This document shows positions 1 through 6,814 of a stretch of DNA of 19,553 nucleotides, piece by piece. The position numbers were made by a program, and so were the translations under genes. This DNA comes from CAZJAD01 sp964543855. GTDB taxonomy: Bacteria > Electryoneota > RPQS01 > DYHQ01. Position 1 is the first letter of the stretch. Every line of letters begins with the position of its first letter. The stretch covers positions 1 to 19,553 of the forward strand of contig CAZJAD010000040.1 in the NCBI GenBank assembly GCA_964543855.1, written 5' to 3'. The notes under the pieces were generated by a model that was given only the letters and a program-made list of their open reading frames with translations, did not search any database and was not told where the DNA came from.

Positions 1-1
1 C

Positions 2-148
2 GGCACCTGGTCGGCAATCGGCGAGCTCACCTCCACCCAGGCCCCCCAACCTGTGCCAGTCAACAAGACCCATATCATCGAAAAGATCAACAACCCAATT
101 CCCATCTCTCAGTCTCCTCGGTCAATCACGGAACGCACGACAGAATAA
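2..148 (+). CDS. possible C-terminal end of an unidentified protein (partial)
   Basis: Frame 2 is open from the left edge and ends at TAA 146-148, giving 48 residues beginning GTWSAIGELTSTQAPQPVPV. The stretch is Pro/Thr/Ser-rich and resembles a disordered tail. I recognise no domain. It could be the end of a gene that starts outside the window. Frame 1 is also open here, to about 250, so coding is not certain. No RBS or start can be tested. Confidence 0.3.
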   Translation, partial: GTWSAIGELTSTQAPQPVPVNKTHIIEKINNPIPISQSPRSITERTTE

Positions 149-430
149 CGCCGGTGCCGCCCGGCTGGCATCGGCATATTCATCCGCCGCGCAGGTGCTG
201 CCGTTCAGATCACCGTAAGCTGCCCTCGTGGATGAACCTCACAACATCCTAAATTAAGCATTTTTCGGGTTTTTTTCAATGGGAGTCTGGCCTCGGAAGA
301 CTTTCCGATCCCCGATTTTAAAACCATTGTTAACAATATCCTAAAGACCTTCTTTCGCGACATGACGGTCAATATGGTGACCGCAAAGCCCCATACCTCC
401 CGTTTGGGAGAAGAACTTGCTGGCAGACAC
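149..430. other. intergenic region upstream of the marR promoter
   Basis: I see no convincing gene in this stretch. Base composition drops to A+T-rich from about 240. It holds a 12-bp perfect palindrome, ATTGTTAACAAT, at 326-337 and a short hairpin, CTCCC-GTTT-GGGAG, at 397-410. Neither is followed by a T-run, so neither is a convincing terminator. Confidence 0.5.
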
Positions 431-459
431 TTGACAAAGACCGAATTCCTTCGTATATT
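431..459 (+). promoter_or_regulatory. sigma-70-type promoter of marR
   Basis: TTGACA at 431-436 is followed by a 17-base spacer and TATATT at 454-459. Transcription would start near 466, about 30 bases before the GTG start at 495. The -10 box overlaps the left arm of an inverted repeat, as expected for an autorepressed gene. Confidence 0.8.
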
Positions 460-494
460 AGTTCAGCACATCAACAGTGCATGGAGTGAACTAA
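458..494. promoter_or_regulatory. inverted-repeat operator, probable MarR self-binding site
   Basis: TTAGTTCA (458-465) and TGAACTAA (487-494) are perfect reverse complements. Just inside them, GCAC (466-469) and GTGC (477-480) are also complementary, but placed asymmetrically. The left arm overlaps the -10 box and the right arm abuts the GTG start codon. MarR-family proteins commonly bind palindromes overlapping their own promoter, so this is the likely autoregulatory operator. An mRNA hairpin covering the RBS is the alternative. Confidence 0.65.
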
Positions 495-953
495 GTGCCC
501 GGTGACGACTCAACCGAGGCTCCGGCGTCAGAACTGGCGCGTGCAATACACGCTCTGGCCGATTGCTGCCAAGACAAGGAGTTGCGCAGCGTCTCGCGGT
601 TTGGCCTGACCGTCGCAGAGGGCCGGTTCTTGGAGGCCCTCGGAGAGTGGGATTTCTCCACGCCCGGCGCGATTGCCGAGGCTCTTTCTGTGGCACGCAG
701 CCGAGTTACTCGAATCGCTGACGGCCTTGTTCGCAAGGGTCTTGTCATTCGCCACGAAAGCGAGAGTGACCGGCGGTTCCAAAGACTATGTCTCACCGAC
801 AAGGGCCAGGAAACACTGAGCCAGGTCAAAGCGTACCATAAGAATGTTGATGTGCGACTTCTCGCTGGCTTCGACGGCGCAAGACGCCGTAGATTGCTCA
901 GCGATCTCAAGTTATTAGCAGAGAGAATGGACGCGGCTCGTCGCGGACAGTGA
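495..953 (+). CDS. MarR-family winged-helix transcriptional regulator
   Basis: This 152-residue protein has the usual MarR length. A helix-turn-helix lies at about residues 56-82 (AIAEALSVARSRVTRIADGL), followed by a wing with the family's typical DRR at 92-94 and LTDKG at 100-104. Members act as dimeric DNA-binding regulators, often relieved by small phenolic ligands or oxidants. The N- and C-terminal helices should form the dimer interface. GTG at 495 is preferred because GGAG at 483-486 lies 8 bases upstream and the promoter ends just before it. An inverted repeat spans the promoter-to-start region, pointing to autoregulation. The next gene on the strand is a small FmdB-like protein 54 bases downstream. 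The ligand and other targets cannot be told from sequence. Confidence 0.85.
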   Translation: MPGDDSTEAPASELARAIHALADCCQDKELRSVSRFGLTVAEGRFLEALGEWDFSTPGAIAEALSVARSRVTRIADGLVRKGLVIRHESESDRRFQRLCLTDKGQETLSQVKAYHKNVDVRLLAGFDGARRRRLLSDLKLLAERMDAARRGQ

Positions 954-1007
954 GAGCTTCCGCGGAAAGACCTGTTAGCGATAGTCGATCGAGAGGAAAG
1001 TCCGGCT

Positions 1008-1199
1008 ATGCCGATCTATGAATACCGGTGCCCTGATTGCGGAAGAAACTTCGAAGAATGGGTTTCGAGCTGGCGTGAAGCGGAACGGGTGCGGTGCCCC
1101 CAATGTGGAGAAAAGAACGCTGAACGGCTGGTTTCGCCGTTTGCATCCACAACCACAGCCAGCCCGTCGACTTCGTGCCGACCGGGGCCATTTCGCTGA
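1008..1199 (+). CDS. FmdB-family zinc-ribbon protein
   Basis: This 63-residue protein starts MPIYEYRCPDCGRNFEEW, the hallmark of the FmdB/CxxC_CxxC_SSSS family. It has two CxxC knuckles, C8-C11 and C30-C33, that would bind one zinc ion. The Ser/Thr-rich tail ending SCRPGPFR resembles the low-complexity SSC-G-F tails of the family. Members were first noted as putative regulators next to formamidase or amide-use genes, but most have no proven function. AGGAAAG lies about 10 bases before the ATG. The gene ends before a bidirectional terminator and is probably cotranscribed with marR. Confidence 0.85.
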   Translation: MPIYEYRCPDCGRNFEEWVSSWREAERVRCPQCGEKNAERLVSPFASTTTASPSTSCRPGPFR

Positions 1200-1250
1200 G
1201 GCTGAGTTTGTGGAAGCCGTAGGCTTCTGTAAATCCATGGACATAAAAAA

Positions 1251-1274
1251 AGCCGAAGGCGAGAGCCTTCGGCT
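1251..1274. terminator. bidirectional rho-independent terminator
   Basis: AGCCGAAGGC (1251-1260), the loop GAGA and GCCTTCGGCT (1265-1274) form a perfect 10-bp stem. Six A residues precede it and a T-run follows, so it can stop transcription on both strands. It sits between the convergent fmdB-like gene and the outer-membrane protein gene ending at 1303. Confidence 0.93.
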
Positions 1275-1302
1275 TTTTGTTCGTCTAATCGAAATCACAC
1301 GG

Positions 1303-2547
1303 CTATTTCGGGACCTTGTAGAACAGACTGAAGCGGTGGAAGAGTGGCCCACACTCACCCGAGATGAAATTCGGGCCGCGGCGAACGAAGTCGTGATCCA
1401 ACAGGTACTGGATCGTAACCGGTCCGAAGTTGAGATCGCCACCGAAGTACATGTTGGTGACTGTGGAACCAAAGGCCGGCTCTTCCCGGTATATTTCCCA
1501 CTTCGAATTCACCCAGGTCTTCTCGGCGCCAGCCCGGACCTTAATCCACTTGTAGACGCGACCTTCCCATCCGACGCGCCAGTAAGGAAGATTAGTCACA
1601 CTGACCGTCTTGTCGCTGGTGTACCAATCCGGCCAAGGGGTCGCTGGAGGCGGGTTTATCATCCCCAAGTAAGTGTTGTTCTCTTGGAATCCGTATTTGT
1701 AGGAACCGAAGACAGCACCGATTTCCCAGACAACAAGGACAGCCTCCACAGGCTTCCAGTTGTGCCCGACACCCAAGCGAACTTCGGTACCCTTAACCGA
1801 CATCCCACTCTTGGCATCGTTGGCGTAACCCTCGTTGTGCATGACGACCTCGAAATGCGGAATCAGGGTTGTTTTCTCGCCATAGTGGTACCAATAGCGG
1901 GCGGCGAAATCAATGTGGCTGGAGCCGTCATTCTCGGATAGTGTCGTGCCATCCACATCTGTGGAGGTCCAACTGGGAAACTCGAAATTCAGCGCGACAT
2001 CCAGGAGGTTGTCCAGTGCCGTAGCACCCACTTTCAGCCCGATGACCGTGCTCTTATGCTCCCATTTGGAATCGACAAAATCCTCGCTAGGACCGGGATC
2101 CTGGTCATATTTCTCTTCCAAGTACGACTCGTGGAAGAGAGACAACGCGGCACCAAGGATGAAATCGTTGAAGGGCTTGGCCCATCGCACATTGAGGCGA
2201 TAGGGAAGTGTCCCGTCGCCATTGATGTCGGGCATTCCCATATAGTCTGGCTTGCCCCGATCGAAAATGTCGAAGCCAAAGACGCACTTGCCCTCGCCGA
2301 AGCCGTACCAGGCACCGACACGGTCGAGCTTCGTGCCGGTCAAGCTCTTCGCAAACTCCGCGTAAAGCAGGTGAGAGTAGTAGGCCAGCGTGGAGGGGAA
2401 CTGCACCGGATTCGACGCATCCTTCACAATGTAAGCCGTGCCTGGCCATCCGCCAAGGCCCTCAACTCGAGTCACGGTTGCCGAGGCTGTAGCCGGGATC
2501 AAAGCTACAGCAAGCAGAACCACTAAAAGCTTGGTTTTCAATGACAT
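1303..2547 (-). CDS. predicted outer-membrane beta-barrel protein (414 aa)
   Basis: Residues 1-23 form a clear Sec signal peptide: Lys at 4 and 6, a Leu/Val/Ala core, then ASA as the cleavage site. The mature part is rich in alternating aromatic and small residues with many Gly, Asp and Asn turns, for example WYGFGEGKCVFGFDIFDRG, and has no hydrophobic helices. It ends HRFSLFYKVPK, which could be a last beta strand, although the final residue is not aromatic. These traits fit an outer-membrane barrel of roughly 16 strands. I recognise no named family. GGAGGA at 2554-2559 lies 6 bases before the ATG, and a near-perfect promoter lies just upstream. It shares a duplicated upstream module with the 192-residue OMP gene but shows no obvious protein similarity to it. 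Confidence 0.75.
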   Translation of the reverse strand: MSLKTKLLVVLLAVALIPATASATVTRVEGLGGWPGTAYIVKDASNPVQFPSTLAYYSHLLYAEFAKSLTGTKLDRVGAWYGFGEGKCVFGFDIFDRGKPDYMGMPDINGDGTLPYRLNVRWAKPFNDFILGAALSLFHESYLEEKYDQDPGPSEDFVDSKWEHKSTVIGLKVGATALDNLLDVALNFEFPSWTSTDVDGTTLSENDGSSHIDFAARYWYHYGEKTTLIPHFEVVMHNEGYANDAKSGMSVKGTEVRLGVGHNWKPVEAVLVVWEIGAVFGSYKYGFQENNTYLGMINPPPATPWPDWYTSDKTVSVTNLPYWRVGWEGRVYKWIKVRAGAEKTWVNSKWEIYREEPAFGSTVTNMYFGGDLNFGPVTIQYLLDHDFVRRGPNFISGECGPLFHRFSLFYKVPK

Positions 2548-2608
2548 CTGTCGTCCTCCAATTGATTGAACACAGTTATGTTAGAAGGTTGATCTCGAGA
2601 GATTACGA

Positions 2609-2637
2609 ATTATAACAAATCTCATCCGAATTGTCAA
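2609..2637 (-). promoter_or_regulatory. consensus sigma-70 promoter of the 414-aa OMP gene
   Basis: Read on the minus strand, TTGACA (2637-2632) is followed by a 17-base spacer and TATAAT (2614-2609), a perfect consensus. Transcription would start near 2602, giving a leader of about 55 bases. An A/T-rich tract upstream of the -35 (2638-2660) could act as an UP element. Such a strong promoter suits an abundant envelope protein. Confidence 0.88.
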
Positions 2638-2712
2638 CACTTTTTATAAGAATTTTTTCATGGCACATCCCCCACAGCCTACTGACTCCTCTCTACTTAC
2701 ATCACTTCAGCC
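2612..2712 (-). repeat. duplicated promoter/upstream module, copy A
   Basis: This ~100-bp stretch matches 3823-3922 along most of its length. The shared parts are the promoter boxes, an A/T-rich tract containing AAGAATTTTT next to the -35, and a block of 25 identical bases (2688-2712, starting CCTCTCTACTTACATC). Patchy similarity continues to about 2738. The identical block lies about 50-75 bases upstream of the -35, a typical activator-site position. Confidence 0.85.
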
Positions 2713-2880
2713 ATCCCACCACGGTGCGCGACGAGGAGTGCGAGATGAGGTGGCCTGCTGCCGCGCGGTTTTCCCCCGAACGATGTACTGAGTCGCGGGC
2801 GCAGAATATGTCATCTCCGGTGGTCTGGATCAGCAAAGACCGGCTTGGTTACCGATTGGGCATCATTGACTGCCGATGAT
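2713..2880. other. intergenic remainder between the two OMP genes
   Basis: Open frames here lack a convincing RBS, start or recognisable product. One plus-strand frame starting at 2631 overlaps the promoter module. A short palindrome, TCCCTTAGGGA, lies at about 2880-2890. I see nothing else in this stretch. Confidence 0.5.
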
Positions 2881-2911
2881 CCCTTAGGGAATCCTTCTGT
2901 AGGGCAAGAAA

Positions 2912-2939
2912 AAGCGGACTAGGAAAATCCAGTCCGCTT
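2912..2939 (-). terminator. rho-independent terminator of the 192-aa OMP gene
   Basis: AAGCGGACT (2912-2920) and AGTCCGCTT (2931-2939) form a 9-bp stem. The intervening bases can add three more pairs around one bulge. On the minus strand the stem is followed by a run of T (complement of 2907-2913). It lies about 75 bases beyond the stop at 3014. Confidence 0.85.
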
Positions 2940-3013
2940 CTGTGACCGCGGCGGAAAGTCGAGTTGTAGGGCATTACCCCTGAAGGAAATCGGGCAAGCC
3001 GCCCCTCCAGATC

Positions 3014-3592
3014 TCAGTGCACAAGACCCGCTATGCCGACGCCTAGTCGGATGATGCTGCCGTCCTCTGATTCCGCTCCGTCCCAATCTCCCTTCATACT
3101 CTGGATGTGGTAGGAGAGCTGAGGAATGATGCCGATATGTTGTTTCACAGGCAGGATCACGCCAAGCGTGATGGTGATGTCTGAACCGGTCACTTTGTCT
3201 GTATCATCTCCCCAGTCGAAGCTCTCTGAGACGTACAGGAAACCTGCCTTTGCGAAGGGAAACACCTTGCTATCGGCGTTGCCAAAGGCGTAGCCGACTT
3301 CAGGACCGATTCCCATGGTGGATATGCTGACGTCTCCCTGTGCCATGCTGACATACGAGATCATGCCCCCGACAAAGATGTTAGGCATCACGAAATAGTC
3401 CGCAGCCGGCACGAATCCAATCTCGGTAACTGCATCACCATCTGCGTTTTCATACAGGTCGCCGCTGGAGCTGGAGAACTCCACGGCCCCTGAAATGATC
3501 CACGCCTTCTTGTCGACGGCAAAATCCTGAGAGAACGAGGTGCCAACGACAAGACATAGGACCAGGACAACAAAAAGACACTTCTGCAACAT
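3014..3592 (-). CDS. predicted small outer-membrane beta-barrel protein (192 aa)
   Basis: Residues 1-21 form a signal peptide with a hydrophobic core and cleavage after TSFS, before Gln22. The mature part alternates hydrophobic and polar residues with Gly-rich strands, for example MGIGPEVGYAFGNADSKVFPFAKAGFLY. This resembles OmpX/OmpA-like 8-stranded barrels (OMP_b-brl type). The acidic loops (DLYENADGD, WGDDTDK, DWDGAESEDG) would face outward and could bind cations; that last point is inference. GAGGAG at 3599-3604 lies 6 bases before the ATG. The probable promoter is about 220 bases upstream, leaving a long leader. The gene is monocistronic and ends at its own terminator. Confidence 0.78.
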   Translation of the reverse strand: MLQKCLFVVLVLCLVVGTSFSQDFAVDKKAWIISGAVEFSSSSGDLYENADGDAVTEIGFVPAADYFVMPNIFVGGMISYVSMAQGDVSISTMGIGPEVGYAFGNADSKVFPFAKAGFLYVSESFDWGDDTDKVTGSDITITLGVILPVKQHIGIIPQLSYHIQSMKGDWDGAESEDGSIIRLGVGIAGLVH

Positions 3593-3812
3593 GATGAACT
3601 CCTCTCTAAGGTTTGATACGGATCTGGAACACTAAGCCAAATTCATGGAATACCACAGTGCAGAACAAGAACTGACCATCGTGAAACCTTCGGAGACGTT
3701 TTGGGCGCAGGCAAACTCACATGGGATCAGCTCTCGCGCGCAGTCCGCGACCTTGGGGGTTCAAATGAGTCCAAATCAGACAATTCCAAAAGGGTTCAAA
3801 AGGTCGCCAATA
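3593..3812 (-). other. long 5' leader of the 192-aa OMP mRNA
   Basis: If the promoter at 3820-3848 is used, the transcript carries about 220 untranslated bases before the ATG at 3592. The region holds two copies of GGGTTCAAA (3757-3765 and 3792-3800, 35 bases apart). I see no known riboswitch fold and no gene. Long leaders on OMP genes are often targets of small RNAs, but nothing here proves that. Confidence 0.45.
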
Positions 3813-3819
3813 GCGATCT

Positions 3820-3848
3820 AATATAACATATGTTATCCCGATTGTCAA
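3820..3848 (-). promoter_or_regulatory. sigma-70-type promoter of the 192-aa OMP gene
   Basis: On the minus strand, TTGACA (3848-3843) is followed by a 17-base spacer and TATATT (3825-3820). An A/T-rich tract (3849-3870) precedes the -35. The arrangement matches the promoter of the 414-residue OMP gene and lies in the same duplicated module. Confidence 0.8.
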
Positions 3849-3922
3849 TACTTTTCACAAGAATTTTTCTTCGGCACCTCCCTGCAGCACGCCCACCCCT
3901 CTCTACTTACATCACTTCAGCC
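3823..3922 (-). repeat. duplicated promoter/upstream module, copy B
   Basis: This is the second copy of the module at 2612-2712, in the same orientation about 1.2 kb away. The 25-base block at 3898-3922 is identical to 2688-2712. The rest aligns with few gaps at roughly three-quarters identity by eye, and weaker similarity (GGTGCG, GAGGAG-like) runs to about 3946. The module covers the -10, the -35, an A/T tract and a distal site. Confidence 0.85.
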
Positions 3923-3946
3923 GCCCTATGACCTGGTGCGAGGAGG

Positions 3947-4143
3947 GCTTGGCGATTTCATGAATGGAAACCTGCGATATTCCGCCAGAAGACAGGTGTT
4001 GCACAGCCCCGAGCGGAGCACGAGGTTGCCACAGAAGCAGAATCGTTGTATATTTACCTGTGAGACTGAACGATCATTCGTGAAGCGCTGTCAGGTGTTA
4101 TGAGGATCAGAGCGGCACGAGACTGTCTGCTGGTTGAAAACTC
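3947..4143. other. intergenic region upstream of archease
   Basis: No gene is seen here. The only supported element is the candidate promoter at 4026-4054. I found no sigma-54 -24/-12 element, although rtcB operons in enterobacteria use one. Confidence 0.5.
4026..4054 (+). promoter_or_regulatory. candidate sigma-70 promoter of archease-rtcB
   Basis: TTGCCA (4026-4031), a 17-base spacer and TATATT (4049-4054) match the pattern of the other promoters in the window. The start would be near 4061, about 83 bases before the archease ATG. Confidence 0.6.
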
Positions 4144-4557
4144 ATGTTGGAAGAATACGAAGCGTCCGGCGATCTCGGGCTCCGCGTCCGGGGTTCCGAC
4201 ATCTCGGCGGCCCTTGCGTCAGCCGTCCAAGGGATCGTCTCGGCGCTGCTCTCACCAGACACCATCAGAGGTACCGAATCCCGGGTGGTCGAGGTGGAGG
4301 GCAGAGACACCGAAGAGGCAGTGGTGAACTTTCTCAACGAAGTGCTTTTCCTGATTTTCGGGAGTCGCTGGCTCCCTAAGCACTTAGAAACTATTAGATT
4401 GCGCCGAGGTTGCCAGCTGTCAGCCCGCCTGGTTGGTGAACCGATTGACTTCACCAGACACCACATCGAGCGGGAAATCAAGGCGGTCACATATCACAAT
4501 CTCTCCATCAGCGAAGACCAGAGCGGGGTTACTATCGACTTTCTCTGCGACCTGTAA
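4144..4557 (+). CDS. archease, RtcB activator
   Basis: This 137-residue protein matches the archease family (MTH1598/TM1083-like) in length and late motifs: NFLNEVLFLIF, GEPIDFTRHHIEREIKAVTYHNLSI, and a C-terminal FLCDL. Archease promotes guanylylation and multiple turnover of the RNA ligase RtcB, encoded next. The usual N-terminal EHTAD segment is degenerate here (EASGDLGL). However, the Asp at residue 10 and the terminal Asp136-Leu137, which correspond to the metal site as I recall it from archaeal structures, are kept. ATG 4144 is the first possible start, because an in-frame TGA lies at 4135-4137. Its RBS is weak. The 80-base gap to rtcB has no evident terminator, so the pair is probably one operon. 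Confidence 0.88.
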   Translation: MLEEYEASGDLGLRVRGSDISAALASAVQGIVSALLSPDTIRGTESRVVEVEGRDTEEAVVNFLNEVLFLIFGSRWLPKHLETIRLRRGCQLSARLVGEPIDFTRHHIEREIKAVTYHNLSISEDQSGVTIDFLCDL

Positions 4558-4637
4558 GTGCGCCGTCCTCTTGGAGGCGGCTGTCTCGGGTTCAAAGGGA
4601 AACCGAGGCACTGTGAAGGGACACAAAGAGGCCATCT

Positions 4638-6098
4638 ATGTCACCGAAGAATACAATTCCACTCGAGCAGATTGACGCGTGGCGCGTGCGCGTACCCAAA
4701 GGCGCAGTGCCAGGGATGCGCACCGACGGGATCATCCATGTGAGCTCCCGGCTGCTGGCACACGTGCGTGAAGACAACACGCCGGTGCAAGTGGCGAATG
4801 TCGCGACGCTTCCCGGCATTGTGGGCAGCTCTCTGGCGATGCCCGACATCCACTGGGGCTACGGTTTTCCTATCGGCGGCGTCGCTGCTTTCGATATCGA
4901 GGAAGGTATTATTTCACCCGGCGGAGTCGGCTACGACATCAACTGCGGCGTCAATCTCATGCGCACGGACCTTTTTCTCCCGGATGTCAAGCCTATCGTG
5001 GAGAGAGTCATCGACACACTCTTCGACAACATTCCTGCGGGTGTGGGCACCGGAGGTCCGATCCGGCTCTCAAAGAAGGAGATTGACAAAGTCATGGTGC
5101 AGGGAGCGCGATGGGTGGTCGAGCATGGCTACGGCTGGGAGATCGACCTCGCCCACATGGAAGGCAGCGGCTACCTGAAGGGCGCCGATCCGGATATGGT
5201 GTCGGACAAGGCACGGCAACGCGGCGAAGATCAGCTCGGCACACTGGGATCGGGGAATCACTTCGTTGAAGTGCAGGTCGTCGAAGAAATCTATGATGAA
5301 CAGATTGCGAAGGTGTTTGGCCTTGCCAAGAACCAGATTTGCGTCATGATTCATTCCGGATCACGCGGCTTCGGCTACCGCATTTGCGAAGATTATCTTG
5401 CCGTGATGCAAGACGCTGTCAGAGAATATGGCATCTCGCTCCCGGACCGTCAGCTGGCCTGCGCGCCGCTCGAATCCAAACAGGGCAAGCGCTATTTCAA
5501 GGCGATGTGCGCGGCGGCCAATTACGGCTGGGCCAACCGCCTTGTCCTGGTTCATTGGGCTCGCAAGGCTTTCAGCGATGTCTTCGACCAGAAACCTGAG
5601 CAACTTGGCATGCGCCTCATCTACGATGTCACCCACAACATCGCGCGGATGGAGACGCATCTGGTTAACGGTCGGCCACGCAAACTGTGTGTGCATCGCA
5701 AGGGTGCGACGCGTTCGCTGCCCGCCGGTCACTCGGATGTCCCAGAGGTCTACCGTCACATTGGAGCACCTGTGCTGATTCCCGGCGACATGGGTCGGGC
5801 ATCTTACCTGCTCGTGGGAGCAGAGAAGGCCGTAACCGAGACCTTCGCCTCAACTTGTCACGGAGCCGGACGGTTTCAGAGTCGCCACGCAGCGATTCGA
5901 GCGACGAAGGGACGCCACATTGACGAGGAGCTGCGGGCTGAGCGAGGGATTATCGTGAGGGCGCGAGGGCGGCACACTCTGGCCGAGGAGTACCCGGAAG
6001 CATACAAGAATGTGGATGAGGTCGTCGAAACCGCTCATCAGGCGGGTCTGTCACACAAGGTCCTGAGACTCCGTCCTCTGGGCGCCGTCAAGGGTTGA
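4638..6098 (+). CDS. rtcB: RNA-splicing ligase RtcB
   Basis: The protein is 486 residues, close to the long archaeal/eukaryotic type of RtcB (about 480-505) rather than the ~408-residue E. coli type. RtcB joins RNA ends bearing 2',3'-cyclic phosphate or 3'-phosphate to 5'-OH, using GTP and Mn2+. All active-site residues are visible: Asp100 and Cys103 (GYDINCG), Asn207-His208 (GSGNHFVE), His239 (IHSGSRG), His333 (DVTHN) and the guanylylated His408 (CHGAGR). It ends RPLGAVKG, like archaeal members. AAAGAGG lies 6 bases before ATG 4638. Archease is directly upstream, as in many archaea. No RtcR regulator is present. The cellular substrate, whether damaged tRNA or rRNA or an intron-containing tRNA, is unknown. 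Confidence 0.97.
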   Translation: MSPKNTIPLEQIDAWRVRVPKGAVPGMRTDGIIHVSSRLLAHVREDNTPVQVANVATLPGIVGSSLAMPDIHWGYGFPIGGVAAFDIEEGIISPGGVGYDINCGVNLMRTDLFLPDVKPIVERVIDTLFDNIPAGVGTGGPIRLSKKEIDKVMVQGARWVVEHGYGWEIDLAHMEGSGYLKGADPDMVSDKARQRGEDQLGTLGSGNHFVEVQVVEEIYDEQIAKVFGLAKNQICVMIHSGSRGFGYRICEDYLAVMQDAVREYGISLPDRQLACAPLESKQGKRYFKAMCAAANYGWANRLVLVHWARKAFSDVFDQKPEQLGMRLIYDVTHNIARMETHLVNGRPRKLCVHRKGATRSLPAGHSDVPEVYRHIGAPVLIPGDMGRASYLLVGAEKAVTETFASTCHGAGRFQSRHAAIRATKGRHIDEELRAERGIIVRARGRHTLAEEYPEAYKNVDEVVETAHQAGLSHKVLRLRPLGAVKG

Positions 6099-6179
6099 CG
6101 CGGCACAAGATTTGCTCGCGTTGTTCTTCAGTTGTTCCCCTCTGTCAACATGGGGTAACGGAAACAGGAGGATAACGCG

Positions 6180-6548
6180 ATGGCCAAATGTCTCGTGGTG
6201 GACGACAATTCGGATATGCTGCAAGTCCTTTCAGACTATGTGGAGACGCTGGGGTTCGAACCACTGAAAGCGCATGACGGTGATGAGGCGTGGGAGATTT
6301 TTAAACGAGAGTGGCCCAGCGTTGTTGTCTCGGATATTCACATGCCAAACCGCAACGGCCTGCTGCTCATGCGAGACATCAAGAACCATGATCCCAATGT
6401 GCCGGTTATTTTGATCACAGGTTATTTCCAATACCGAAAGGTCTTGGATGACATCCAGCCCGACGGCTATCTCGAGAAGCCGTTCTCGTTGGTCGACTTG
6501 CGTGAAGCCCTCGAGAAAGTCATGCCCCTGACACCGACGACATCGTAA
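6180..6548 (+). CDS. single-domain response regulator (CheY-like receiver)
   Basis: This 122-residue protein is a stand-alone receiver domain. It has the acidic pair Asp8-Asp9, the phospho-acceptor Asp52 (VVSDIHMP), Thr80 (LITGY) and Lys100 (LEKPF), all in canonical positions. It has no DNA-binding or output domain, so it probably acts by protein contact or as a phosphorelay intermediate. AGGAGG about 8 bases before ATG 6180 gives a strong RBS. No histidine kinase lies in the window. It is followed at once by a strong terminator, so it is separate from the kds-lpt operon. The 81-base gap after rtcB has no clear terminator, so cotranscription with rtcB is possible. Confidence 0.93.
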   Translation: MAKCLVVDDNSDMLQVLSDYVETLGFEPLKAHDGDEAWEIFKREWPSVVVSDIHMPNRNGLLLMRDIKNHDPNVPVILITGYFQYRKVLDDIQPDGYLEKPFSLVDLREALEKVMPLTPTTS

Positions 6549-6579
6549 GAACACAGACAACTGCATTCGTGAACAAGTG

Positions 6580-6610
6580 AGAAGCCCAGGGCGGCAAGCC
6601 CTGGGCTTCT
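6580..6610 (+). terminator. rho-independent terminator after the response regulator
   Basis: A perfect 13-bp stem pairs AGAAGCCCAGGGC (6580-6592) with GCCCTGGGCTTCT (6598-6610). The loop is GGCAA and a T-run follows to 6614. It isolates the upstream genes from the kdsC operon. Confidence 0.95.
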
Positions 6611-6722
6611 TTTTCTCTCTTTGGCGGATGCGATTTCCGCGGCCCGAAACCCCTCGGCCGGTGGAACGGGGCTCTGAGCTCGGCGGATTCCGGCGGCTTT
6701 GGAAACTCCTGGCAATTTGTGC

Positions 6723-6751
6723 TTGACAAATAGCCCAAAAAGCCGTAAATT
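6723..6751 (+). promoter_or_regulatory. sigma-70-type promoter of the kdsC-lptB operon
   Basis: TTGACA (6723-6728), a 17-base spacer and TAAATT (6746-6751) lie 64 bases before the kdsC start. The predicted transcript begins near 6758. No other good promoter or terminator was seen within the six-gene run that follows. Confidence 0.78.
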
Positions 6752-6814
6752 CTCATAGCAAAAACTATACCTACAACAATCTACTTACCAGATTTGCAGC
6801 CGTAAACCGCTCTT

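Noticed and set aside
1018..1941. 307-codon plus-strand open frame
   Set aside because: It overlaps the FmdB-like gene in another frame, reads through the terminator at 1251-1274 and is antisense to the signal-peptide OMP gene. Its translation has no recognisable domain.
2631..2879. 82-codon plus-strand frame between the OMP genes
   Set aside because: It starts inside the duplicated promoter module, lacks an RBS and yields no recognisable protein. The second module copy does not preserve the frame as a gene.
3750..3770. tRNA T-arm-like GGTTCAAAT
   Set aside because: No acceptor, D or anticodon arm can be formed around it. It is one of two chance-like GGGTTCAAA copies.
3870..3890. Possible sigma-54 (-24/-12) element, CGGCAC...GCA
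   Set aside because: The GG-to-GC spacing is 9 bases rather than the required 10, and the other module copy does not keep it.
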